From: Marisimplicoccus sp038110465
GTDB lineage: Bacteria; Bacteroidota; Bacteroidia; Flavobacteriales; Flavobacteriaceae
Reading direction: 5' to 3'
Assembly (NCBI GenBank): GCA_038110465.1
Contig: JAYNJU010000013.1
Location: forward strand, 1 to 14,552
DNA length: 14,552 bases
Under the pieces are notes generated by a model. The model worked only from the letters and a program-made list of their open reading frames with translations, made no database searches and was not told where the DNA came from. Position 1 is the stretch's first letter. Each line of letters starts with the position of its first letter. Both the position numbers and the translations under genes were made by a program. Below are positions 6,915-14,552 of the stretch, piece by piece.

Positions 6915-7334
6915 ATGAAAAAATTTTTTAAAATTTGTTTTTTTAGCATACTGTTATCAAGTTGTAGTAATAATGAAAAATCAAGTGAATGTTCAACATT
7001 TCTTGAATGTTTAGATGGAACTTATTGGACAACCAATAATAATCAATCAGTATGGACTTTTAATAATCAGGTTAACGGTGCCTACCTTGAAGTATATATT
7101 TCTGGTGATAACTGCTACACTTATGAAAATAATTTTATTGTTAATGCAGAGTTTAAATATCAGACTAAAGATAATTTATCAGAGGATTATAATGGTTCAA
7201 ATTGGTTTTATACTATTGTGAATGACAGTGTAATAGAAAAAACAAAATCTACAGGAGGTAATACTATTTTCTTTTATAAAACTGAAAAAATATATCTAGA
7301 TAATTTACTAGATCTTGATGAATGTAGCTACTAA
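6915..7334 (+). CDS. Small lipoprotein of unknown function
   Basis: This encodes a 139-residue protein with a lipoprotein signal (MKKFFKICFFSILLSSC, Cys17). The mature part is predicted mostly beta-strand and includes 'CSTFLECLDGTYWTTN', 'VWTFNNQVNGAYLEVYI', 'DNCYTYENN' and 'TGGNTIFFYKTEKIYL', ending 'DLDECSY'. Four further cysteines suggest disulfides outside the cytoplasm. The pattern of short strands, beginning with 'LDGTYWTT', is reminiscent of small lipocalin-like or META-type domains, but I cannot assign a family. It starts two bases after the DUF255 gene stop, so the two are almost certainly co-transcribed. Its stop codon directly abuts the stop of the convergent DUF5009 gene (7334/7335), with no space for a terminator between them. 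Confidence 0.75.
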   Translation: MKKFFKICFFSILLSSCSNNEKSSECSTFLECLDGTYWTTNNNQSVWTFNNQVNGAYLEVYISGDNCYTYENNFIVNAEFKYQTKDNLSEDYNGSNWFYTIVNDSVIEKTKSTGGNTIFFYKTEKIYLDNLLDLDECSY

Positions 7335-8420
7335 TTAAAGCTTTATAAAAATTTTCTTCTTAAATAAATAGCTTGCAGGAATATAAATAATCAGTACAAA
7401 AATTATTGCATATAATAATGAAGTAAGCTTTGGAGAGATTCCTATTGATATCAAAGTATCAACAAAAAGTGAGTTTAATTCAATTCCAATATATCTATCA
7501 CTGTAAAAAATTGAAGTTAAGGTACCTGAAAGCACGTATGTGAATATTGAGTTAGTACCAAAAATTTGTGACATTTTAAATTTTTTATAGCCACTAACGT
7601 CTATTAAATATGTAAATGCAGCTACCAACATAAATGACATACCTGCCATTAAAAAAGTATATGAAGTACTCCATAAGTTTTTATTTACAGGGAATGACCA
7701 ACTAAAAAAGTCTCCTACAAATACTAAAACAAGACCCAATGAAAATAGTTTAATTATCTTGTCCTTAATATCTTTATTTGAAACTAATATAGAACCAGCT
7801 ACTAATCCAAAAACACCAGTAATAATAGATGGTATGGTTGTAAGTATACCCTCTGGATCCCATGTGTCTTGCCACATAACTCCAGGTAAAAATTTACTAT
7901 CAATATAATGAGCTATGTTAAGCTCAGGAGAACTTAGATCGGGAGTTCCAATACCCGGAACTGGAATATATAACATTATAAACCAATAAAGTATTAGAGT
8001 TATAAATGATATATAAATGAATAATTTTTTATCAATGAATAAATAAATTAGGCCACAGAAAAGAAAAACAAAAGAGATTCTCTGTAATACACCTACCCAC
8101 CGAATACTAGTGAAATCAAAATCAGGAAATACCCACAAGAATACACCAACCAAATAAATTTTAAATGCTCTCCAAATAATTTTTTTTAACACCTGTATTC
8201 TATTGAGTTCATTTATTTTGTTATTTAATGATAAAACAATAGACACTCCAACAATAAAAAGAAAGTTTGGAAAAATATAATCTGTTGGTGTTAAGCCATT
8301 CCAATCAGCATGAAGTAAAGGCGCATAAACATAGTCCCAAGAACCCGGAGTATTAACTATAATCATAAAAATTAAAGTCATTCCTCTTAAAACATCAATT
8401 GATAATAATCTATTTTGCAT
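7335..8420 (-). CDS. DUF5009/HGSNAT-like membrane protein (NagX type)
   Basis: The 361-residue inner-membrane protein has about ten hydrophobic segments. Family marks are the N-terminal 'RLLSIDVLRGMTLIFMIIVN' with Arg12-Gly13, 'PGSWDYVYAPLLHADWNGLTPTD' and 'FPNFLFIVGVSI'. This matches COG4299, related to human heparan-alpha-glucosaminide N-acetyltransferase, which moves an acetyl group from cytosolic acetyl-CoA to glucosamine across a membrane. His37 in 'LLHADWNG' aligns, by motif, with the histidine proposed to carry the acetyl group in that enzyme. In bacteria the gene is often found with N-acetylglucosamine utilisation genes and called NagX, an uptake-related label that is not well proven. 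It lies 7 bp after the GH20 gene in the same direction, so acting on GlcNAc released by that enzyme is a sound inference. Confidence 0.88.
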   Translation of the reverse strand: MQNRLLSIDVLRGMTLIFMIIVNTPGSWDYVYAPLLHADWNGLTPTDYIFPNFLFIVGVSIVLSLNNKINELNRIQVLKKIIWRAFKIYLVGVFLWVFPDFDFTSIRWVGVLQRISFVFLFCGLIYLFIDKKLFIYISFITLILYWFIMLYIPVPGIGTPDLSSPELNIAHYIDSKFLPGVMWQDTWDPEGILTTIPSIITGVFGLVAGSILVSNKDIKDKIIKLFSLGLVLVFVGDFFSWSFPVNKNLWSTSYTFLMAGMSFMLVAAFTYLIDVSGYKKFKMSQIFGTNSIFTYVLSGTLTSIFYSDRYIGIELNSLFVDTLISIGISPKLTSLLYAIIFVLIIYIPASYLFKKKIFIKL

Positions 8421-8427
8421 TTATAAT

Positions 8428-10914
8428 TTACTTATTAACTAATATTGTATTACCTCCTCTTCCTGTTTTATCAAATAATCTAAGATTTATTATATCACCT
8501 TCTTGAATTTCAAAAGGAGATTCATAAGTATTACTTGTTAAACTGGGTTCTGATCCATCTAGCGTATACTTAATATCTAAACCTGGGAAAACTGTATTAG
8601 CATATAGTTTATTTTCAATAATTATACCTCCTGGCTTTGGTAAGTCATAAGATAAACCACCAAATATATTATCAACAATTGGCAGTAATCTTTGTCCTAT
8701 ATTATTTGAAAACTTATTCCATTCATTTTCAATAGTTTTTCTTTTTAAATCAAGGTCATCTATATTCATCCATGAGTTATCATGTGACCATGCTTTTTGA
8801 GAAAACACAAGAATATTTGGCATAAACATGTAATCGAGAATACCCTCGTTTCTAATAGTTTCGCTCCATATTTGAGATTGAACCCCTATAATGTTACTAC
8901 TGTTTTCAACTTTAAGCTTCTCAGATCTTTCTATGTAAGCACTTGATATATTATTCTTTTCAACTCCGTAAGCATCGTTAAATACATCGAATACATCAAC
9001 AGTCCACATATCTTTATAATCTGCATACCCACTCCAAGATAAACCTACGTTATCAAGATCTTTATCATCAACCATATCAAAGTAAAAAGCACTGGAATTA
9101 CTCATAATAGTTTTGTAACCAAGATTTGCATATTTATATATCATATCCTGTCTTCCTTGTCCCCAATCATTTTTCCATACATATAACAATATATCGTCTC
9201 CTTTAAAAAAGTCTTTAATCTTAGTCTCAGATTGATTTCTTTCAGTCAATGTTAATAATATATCATCCCAGCCTGTCATTGTAGCACCATAAGATGATAT
9301 TTTATCATAAATTCTTCTCTGCATCATAGTGTATAGCGAATTATAATCTCCAACAATAGAGTTATCCTTCATATAATTATCACACATAGGGGATTTCTGC
9401 CATGCCCCATAAGGTAATTCATCAGCAGCTACACCAAATTTTTCCATTTCAATACCAGCATCTTTATACATTAAGTGTATTTCATCTATGACTTTATTAT
9501 AAAAAGTAAAGGAACTTTCTCTACAAACATTCATAATATTATCATTAAATCCCTGCGCAGAATAATATTCACTTTTATCATCTGGGTCAATTAATAAATA
9601 TTTTTCAGCTTCTTCCTGATTACCAAGTTCCGTATATTTTTGGTATCTAGCATTCATAGAAATAATGGCAGCTCTCATATGAGAAGGGACACTTATTTGT
9701 GGAATAATAAGTATATTTCTTTGATCTGCATATTTTAAAATATCAACAAACTCATCACGAGATAGATATCCAGAACCTGTTGAGCTAGTATCAGGACCCG
9801 AACCATACATAGGGATTAAATTCTCCAGTTCATCTTTAGTAAATGCTCTTTTAGAGCCAACACTTGTTAGCTCTTCAAGACCAGGAATTTCAAGTCTCCA
9901 TCCTTCATCATCTGTTAATCTAAAATCTAAATGATTAATTTTAAAAAACGATAAATAATCTAAAATTTGTTTGATTTTAGTTGGGCCATAGAAGTTTCTT
10001 GAAATATCAAGAAGCATACCTCTGTAGGAAAATTTAGGTGAGTCCTCAATATTAACATATTTAATGTTTTCCCTTTCTAATTTAGATACTAGTAAAATTT
10101 GCTTTAAAGATTGTAGACCATAAAGAGCACCTGCTCGATCTGACGCCCCTATATTAATCCCATCATTATCAATGGTAAGTATGTATGATTCATTATCTAA
10201 AGTATCTAACTCCTTTAATATTATTTTATTAAGCTGATCATTTGAGACATTATTATCAAGATCAATTAAATCTTTGAAAATTGATTTAACAAAATCAGTT
10301 TCTATATCAATATTACCATCTATCTTGAATGAATAATTACTGTAAAGTTCAACTTCACCTTCATTAAATATAATTTTAGTAGGAGTTGGAACTATTAGAT
10401 CTAATTCAGACTTATCAATTAGAGTACTTGAAATAAATTTATTATACCTATCAGATGCAGTAGGTGAATTTAGATTTTCAATCCCTTTTGCATTTTTCCA
10501 TATATATTCAAATTCTATATCTACAACATCATCGTTTGTTGTTATAAAACCGCCTACAGGAAGATCTGATACTCTTCTTACTACCCCAGTCTGTCCAATA
10601 TCGATTGAAAAAGATGATTGGTTTGGTAGAACATAGTTATTTCCAAAAGAAAGAATATTATAAGATTGACCACCAACATAGTCATAAATAATATTTTCAG
10701 GTATTTTATCAGAATCAACCATAGAGCTTTGTTGATTCCAGTGAAGTGACCAAGGAGAGTTTAGTTCTACTCCAGATGTGTTATTAAAAGTAAAAGTGGC
10801 ATCAAAAGACCAATCTCTCATTTCCTTTATTTCATATGTTACCTTTATAACATTGCTATTCGAATTACAAGAAGTAATTAAAACAACCAAAAGAAAAGCT
10901 GAAATCTTTTTCAT
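8428..10914 (-). CDS. GH20 beta-N-acetylhexosaminidase, chitobiase-like
   Basis: The protein has 828 residues from the ATG at 10914, starting with a lipoprotein signal (MKKISAFLLVVLITSC, Cys16); a longer frame to 10944 would overlap the upstream gene. It removes terminal GlcNAc or GalNAc from oligosaccharides at the cell surface or in the periplasm. Domains in order: a carbohydrate-binding CHB_HEX-like domain (about 20-145), a GH20b domain (170-290), the GH20 barrel (about 293-735, beginning 'FSYRGMLLDISRNF' and with 'FRLTDDEGWRLEIPGL') and a C-terminal CHB_HEX_C domain with 'IKYTLDGSEPS'. The catalytic Asp498-Glu499 pair is in 'FGVAADELPYGAW'. Here the usual His and Gly of HxGxDE are Gly and Ala, which is unusual. 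The late 'QIWSETIRN' Trp/Glu motif is kept, but the next 'AERxW'-type segment reads 'FSQKAW'. It sits 7 bp from both neighbours in the PUL operon. Confidence 0.94.
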   Translation of the reverse strand: MKKISAFLLVVLITSCNSNSNVIKVTYEIKEMRDWSFDATFTFNNTSGVELNSPWSLHWNQQSSMVDSDKIPENIIYDYVGGQSYNILSFGNNYVLPNQSSFSIDIGQTGVVRRVSDLPVGGFITTNDDVVDIEFEYIWKNAKGIENLNSPTASDRYNKFISSTLIDKSELDLIVPTPTKIIFNEGEVELYSNYSFKIDGNIDIETDFVKSIFKDLIDLDNNVSNDQLNKIILKELDTLDNESYILTIDNDGINIGASDRAGALYGLQSLKQILLVSKLERENIKYVNIEDSPKFSYRGMLLDISRNFYGPTKIKQILDYLSFFKINHLDFRLTDDEGWRLEIPGLEELTSVGSKRAFTKDELENLIPMYGSGPDTSSTGSGYLSRDEFVDILKYADQRNILIIPQISVPSHMRAAIISMNARYQKYTELGNQEEAEKYLLIDPDDKSEYYSAQGFNDNIMNVCRESSFTFYNKVIDEIHLMYKDAGIEMEKFGVAADELPYGAWQKSPMCDNYMKDNSIVGDYNSLYTMMQRRIYDKISSYGATMTGWDDILLTLTERNQSETKIKDFFKGDDILLYVWKNDWGQGRQDMIYKYANLGYKTIMSNSSAFYFDMVDDKDLDNVGLSWSGYADYKDMWTVDVFDVFNDAYGVEKNNISSAYIERSEKLKVENSSNIIGVQSQIWSETIRNEGILDYMFMPNILVFSQKAWSHDNSWMNIDDLDLKRKTIENEWNKFSNNIGQRLLPIVDNIFGGLSYDLPKPGGIIIENKLYANTVFPGLDIKYTLDGSEPSLTSNTYESPFEIQEGDIINLRLFDKTGRGGNTILVNK

Positions 10915-10921
10915 TAAAACC

Positions 10922-13900
10922 TTATTTAATCTTAGTAAACTCAATTAAATCATCATTTTTTGCACTTACAATGTAGTTATTTCCTTTAAGTGAAATAAAT
11001 TCCATATCCTTTACATCTCCGTTAATAAATAATCCACTTTCTCTTGTTGGAATTGCTTTAAAACCATTACTAGGATCAAATTCTAGATAAACACCTACAC
11101 TTCCATCATTTCTAGGAGTTTCAACCTCAGAATTATACATATTTCCGGAAATTATAATGTCAGTATATCCATCTTTATTAATGTCTTTTTTCAAAATTTT
11201 ATTTACTGCAGATAATTGAGATAAAGTGGGTAAATTACTCATTTTTAATTGATTACCTGTATTTTCTAAATAAACAGTTGAAAAAGTTTTTGTGAAATAA
11301 TGTAATGAATTTTCTAAAGCTGGTTCTGTGTATACATCTTCAAGAGTTGCAATAGAAAAAGCATCATAATCCTTGAATTTTGTTTTAATTGCTGGTATTT
11401 GATCCGAGGAACANNNNNNNNNNNNNNNNNNNNNNNNNNNNNNNNNNNNNNNNNNNNNNNNNNNNNNNNNNNNNNNNNNNNNNNNNNNNNNNNNNNNNNN
11501 NNNNNNNNNNNNNTATAAAATTTAATTGGAGTCCACTCCCCAACAACAATTAGGTCAAGCCATGAATCATTATTATAATCAGCCCATACAGATGATGTTA
11601 TTAAACCTATATCTTTAAAAGGGAATACAGATACATCTGCATTAATAAATGAGATTTCATCCTTAGTAGATTGGTTTACAAGTAAATAACTGTCAGCAGG
11701 AAGAGGATAACTTCCAGGTACTACTCTACCTCCTACAAATAAATCAATATCACCATCTTTGTCAAAATCTGCAGAAGAAACTCTCATTCCACTTGAAAAG
11801 TTGTCAGGAACTGAGTTATTACTATATTTAAAATTACCCAGACCATCATTTACATATAGCCTATCCTTTAAAATTGGCGTATTTGGCTCAAACTCATTTC
11901 CTCCAGATACAATATAAAGATCAAGATCTCCATCATTATCAAAATCTTCAAGAATCATATCCATATCTTCATAATCCTTATGAGACTCGGGGAAAGCTTT
12001 TTCAAGCTTATTAAAAGATCCACTTGAGTTTTGAATAAAAAGAGCAGTTTTTTGATCTTTTGCACCACCCACAATAAAATCTTCTAGTCCATCACCATTA
12101 ACATCTCCTGAAGCTATTCCAGGACCTAATCTAGAATTTTCATGAGGTAGTAGAACTTCTTTTTCATAATCATTATAAATATTTTCCACATGTTTATGTT
12201 CGACAATACTCTCTGACTCAAAGTATTTATTAATCTCTTCAGAAGCACTATTCTCAATTGATACAGAGTTATTTATATCAAATTCAATTGTAGTATTTTT
12301 TTCAACATTTTCAACTGTCTCTTGATTACCATTACTCCATATAACAGTAATTTTTTTAATCTCATCATCAGTGCCTATACCAAAGTTTAAATATGAAGAA
12401 ACTGAGGATTGAAATCCTCTTGTCATTGTTAATTCTTGCATTTGAGAAGATGACTCTGTTTCAATTAAAACCCTGCTATCAATACCTAAAATGTTTTTAT
12501 CATCCCCTTTTAGTTTCACTTTAACAAAGTTGTTGGTAGAGTTGTTTCTGTATATCTGTGCATTTTGATCAACATTATTAACAATTATTTCTAAATCTCC
12601 ATCATTATCTAGATCAGCATAAGTTGCACCATTAGAAAAGTTTTTTTGATCAAGTCCCCAATCAGAGGTAACATCAGTAAAAGTTAGATCAGAATTATTT
12701 TTAAAAGTGAAATTAGAAATAGCCTCAGATGGAATTTGATTAGTATAGTATAACAAGCTATCTCTTGCCATAGGTCTAAGCTTAATTTCATTAAAGTAAT
12801 CTTTATTATTAATTTCTCTTCTTATTCCATTAGATATAAATAAGTCTTTCCATCCATCATTATCTAGATCAGCTAGGAATGGACCCCAACTCCAGTCAGT
12901 TGAAGAGATTCCAGATAACCTGGAAATATTACTAAAGAATGGCTTATTACCCTCTACTCTTCTATTTAACTGAAGTGTATTATGCATATACTGATAATGA
13001 AAACCATAGTTTACAGTACTCCAGAATAAGTCTGGATTCATACTAGCCATATTAGCTTTAGCTCTTCTATTATCTTTTGCATCCATATCAACCTGAATAT
13101 AATCAAGATAATTATCATTATTAAAATCTGCAATATCAACACCCATTCCATAAAAAGAAGTTTGATTTGTTGTTTCTTTTACAACATCAGTAAAGGTGCC
13201 ATCACCATTATTTATATACATAAAGTCTGGTGAACTAAAATCATTTGAAATATATAAGTCAGGATAAGAATCATTATTTAAATCACCAACGGTAGCACTT
13301 AAAGTTAATCCATATGTCCTGAGACCTGCTTCATCAGTTACTCTTGTAAAAGAGTTACCATCATTCCTGTATAAATTATCGGTTTCAAAGTCACCTGAAT
13401 TTTGCATTTTATAATAATAGTAACTTCTAGGTGCATCAAAAGGAGTAATCGGATAATTAGCAACATAAAGATCAAGGTCACCATCTTTATCATAATCAAA
13501 GAATGTTCCCTGAACACTGTTTCCTATATCATCAATACCATATTCATTTGCTCTTTCAGAAAATGTATTATCACCATTATTAATGTATAGCTGATTATTC
13601 TTAACCCCATCTAGTCCAGCTACAGATACATAAATATCTAAAAATCCATCATTATTAATATCTACCATAGTTGAACCAGTATACCATCTATCATCTCCCG
13701 ATATTCCTGATTCATTAGTTATATCTTGAAACTTAAGATCTCCCTTGTTTAGGTATAATCTGTTTTCAGTCATATTTCCAGTAAAAAAGATATCATCAAG
13801 ATTATCATTATTAATATCTCCAACTGAAACTCCACCCCCCATGTAGATGTATGGATATGTGAAATAATTAATATCATTATCTTCATTCAACTTATTAATA

Positions 13901-14019
13901 AAGTCAACGCCTGTTTCATTTGAGGATAAAAGCGTAAACTGTTTTTCTGATGAAGTTGAACAAGAAATAAAAATAAAAAAAACGAAAGTTTTTAATAAAA
14001 GTAGGTTTGTATTTTTCAT
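10922..14019 (-). CDS. VCBS/FG-GAP repeat and ASPIC-UnbV lipoprotein, interrupted by assembly gap
   Basis: This is a very large surface lipoprotein (MKNTNLLLLKTFVFFIFISC, Cys20). About 835 residues lie before the gap and 163 after it. Many calcium-binding FG-GAP/VCBS loops of the type DxNxDGxxD are visible, for example 'DINNDGFLDIY', 'DYDKDGDLDLY', 'DLDNDGWKDLF', 'DVNGDGLEDF', 'DFDKDGDIDLF' and, after the gap, 'DINKDGYTDII'. These build beta-propellers. An ASPIC/UnbV domain ('KVKLKGDDKNILGIDSRV' through 'ITVIWSNGNQETV') lies between two propeller blocks. The frame after the gap that continues the family is the one reading 'IPAIKTKFKDYDAFSIATLEDVY' (in two parts) to the stop at 10922; the frame joined directly through 100 N reads nonsense. 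Such proteins usually follow susCD in marine Bacteroidota and are thought to bind glycans or proteins at the surface. GH20 follows after 7 bp. Confidence 0.88.
11414..11513. other. Assembly gap of 100 N
   Basis: Exactly 100 undetermined bases, the usual placeholder for a scaffold gap of unknown size. It falls inside the VCBS/UnbV gene. Frame arithmetic shows the length is a placeholder: 2506 coding bases precede it (remainder 1 after division by 3) and 492 in-frame bases including the stop follow it, so an intact gene needs a gap with remainder 2, whereas 100 has remainder 1. Confidence 0.98.
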
Positions 14020-14030
14020 GACATAAATAT

Positions 14031-14065
14031 AAAAAAAACAGGGTGAAAATTAATTCACCCTGTTT
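14031..14065 (-). terminator. Strong intrinsic terminator after susD
   Basis: A perfect 12-bp inverted repeat (AAACAGGGTGAA at 14036-14047 with TTCACCCTGTTT at 14054-14065) has a 6-base loop. On the minus strand it is followed by a run of eight T counting paired ones (from 14038 down to 14031). It stands 25 bp after the susD stop and 11 bp before the start codon of the VCBS/UnbV gene. It should end most susCD transcripts or protect their 3' ends, with some read-through into the rest of the operon. The plus strand also has a short T-rich tail, but no plus-strand gene approaches. Confidence 0.85.
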
Positions 14066-14090
14066 AATTTTTAGCTAGATAAACTAAAGA

Positions 14091-14552
14091 TTAATGACCT
14101 GAGTTCTGAGTAAGAGCTCCCTGTGAAGAATCTATAGCATCAAGCGGAATTGGTAAAGCATTATGCTTAGCACCTACAGCATTAGCTCTAGCAGCAAATG
14201 GAGGGATTGTTCTTCCTTCATTAGCAATATAAGCATTTAAAGTTTCTACCATAACATTCCATCTTCTAAGATCAAAAAGTCTGTGACCTTCCATTCCTAG
14301 TTCTACTCTTCTTTCATGTCTTACTGCACTTCTTGCAGCAGCAGCATCTGTCCAAGCAGAGTTATATGTATCTATTACATAATTAGGTGAAGAATCAGCC
14401 TTTGGACTGTTTTTAGCTCTTGATCTAACTTGGTTAACTAAACCTCTTGCTTTTTCAAGATTACCACTTTCAACAGCAGCTTCTGCAGCCATTAGAAGAA
14501 CATCAGCATATCTAATTATATGATAATTAATACCTGATCTTTGTTCTCCCCA
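14091..14552 (-). CDS. susD: SusD/RagB family glycan-binding lipoprotein, C-terminal part
   Basis: The frame is open to the window edge and gives the last 153 residues; the N-terminus lies outside. Typical SusD marks are 'YHIIRYADVLLMAAEAAVE' near the window edge, then 'ARGLVNQVRSRAK', 'AVRHERRVELGMEGHRLFDLRRW', and the C-terminal 'ALPIPLDAIDSS' with a short tail ending in SGH. SusD proteins sit on the outer surface and hand oligosaccharides to a SusC TonB-dependent transporter, which should lie just upstream, outside the window. This stretch is richer in Ala, Arg and G+C than its neighbours, as expected for a strongly expressed gene under codon selection. It heads the visible part of the PUL and is separated from the next gene by a strong terminator. 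The glycan is not shown by the sequence; the downstream GH20 gene points to GlcNAc-containing oligosaccharides. Confidence 0.94.
   Translation of the reverse strand, partial: WGEQRSGINYHIIRYADVLLMAAEAAVESGNLEKARGLVNQVRSRAKNSPKADSSPNYVIDTYNSAWTDAAAARSAVRHERRVELGMEGHRLFDLRRWNVMVETLNAYIANEGRTIPPFAARANAVGAKHNALPIPLDAIDSSQGALTQNSGH

Noticed and set aside
7015..7221. Second plus-strand frame inside the small lipoprotein gene at 6915-7334
   Set aside because: The lipoprotein frame has a good signal peptide and an adjacent upstream stop; the inner frame shows only low-complexity Ile/Leu from AT-rich DNA.
10922..11242. A separate 106-residue gene beginning at an ATG at 11242
   Set aside because: The frame is open upstream to the gap and carries the same VCBS family sequence, so this ATG is an internal methionine of the large gene.
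11314..11413. C-terminal tail 'VPRIKYQQLKQNS...' joined to the VCBS protein through the N run
   Set aside because: It is out of frame with the family sequence; another frame of the same bases reads 'DQIPAIKTKFKDYDAF' and continues to the stop at 10922.
13402..13590. Plus-strand frame within the VCBS gene
   Set aside because: It is antisense to repeated Asp/Asn-rich propeller loops, which produce Ile-rich shadow frames.
11514..13900. Repeated GATxxxNATGATGG-like DNA, first considered as a direct-repeat or CRISPR-like array
   Set aside because: The repeats are diverged, irregularly spaced and encode the calcium loops of FG-GAP/VCBS domains; protein structure explains them.

Overview
The window is AT-rich DNA (roughly 30% G+C) from a compact Bacteroidota genome, most likely a marine, streamlined member of the Flavobacteriales. 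This rests on short Bacteroidota-type lipoprotein signals (hydrophobic stretch ending in SC), a SusD-family protein, a large VCBS/ASPIC-UnbV protein beside it, few ribosome-binding sites, and near-zero spacing between genes. A run of exactly 100 N marks a scaffold gap, so this is a draft contig.

Left part (1-4572). Two coupled plus-strand genes encode an NTF2/SnoaL-like protein and an aldo/keto reductase. They meet, tail to tail with overlapping stop codons, a minus-strand cluster read from 3863 to 1368: HhH-GPD DNA glycosylase, a very small membrane protein, a pterin-4a-carbinolamine dehydratase and a CotH-kinase-like lipoprotein. Divergent from the glycosylase, with only 24 bp between, are a DUF411 lipoprotein and an overlapping small lipoprotein.

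Middle (4573-7334). The gap before the next gene is not empty. It holds a minus-strand RNA candidate of about 170 nt with a closing stem, an open central region with a small hairpin on its 3' side, a long apical hairpin and a U-rich terminator. This is the layout of 6S RNA. To its right on the plus strand are a DUF255 thioredoxin-like lipoprotein (YyaL/SSP411 family) and a small unknown lipoprotein.

Right part (7335-14552, all minus strand). Read in transcription order this is the tail of a polysaccharide utilisation locus: the C-terminal part of a SusD-like glycan-binding lipoprotein (cut by the window edge), a strong intergenic terminator, a giant VCBS/ASPIC-UnbV lipoprotein broken by the N gap, a GH20 beta-N-acetylhexosaminidase with chitobiase-like domains, and a DUF5009/HGSNAT-like multipass membrane protein. 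Spacing is 7 bp at each of the last two junctions. The set suggests uptake and breakdown of GlcNAc-containing glycans such as chitin oligomers; the substrate is inferred from the GH20 and DUF5009 genes only. The terminator after susD, placed 11 bp before the next start codon, probably sets a high susCD to low downstream expression ratio.

I found no tRNA, rRNA, CRISPR array or insertion sequence. The most interesting items are the 6S-like RNA candidate, the terminator/attenuator inside the PUL, and unusual residues around the GH20 catalytic pair.
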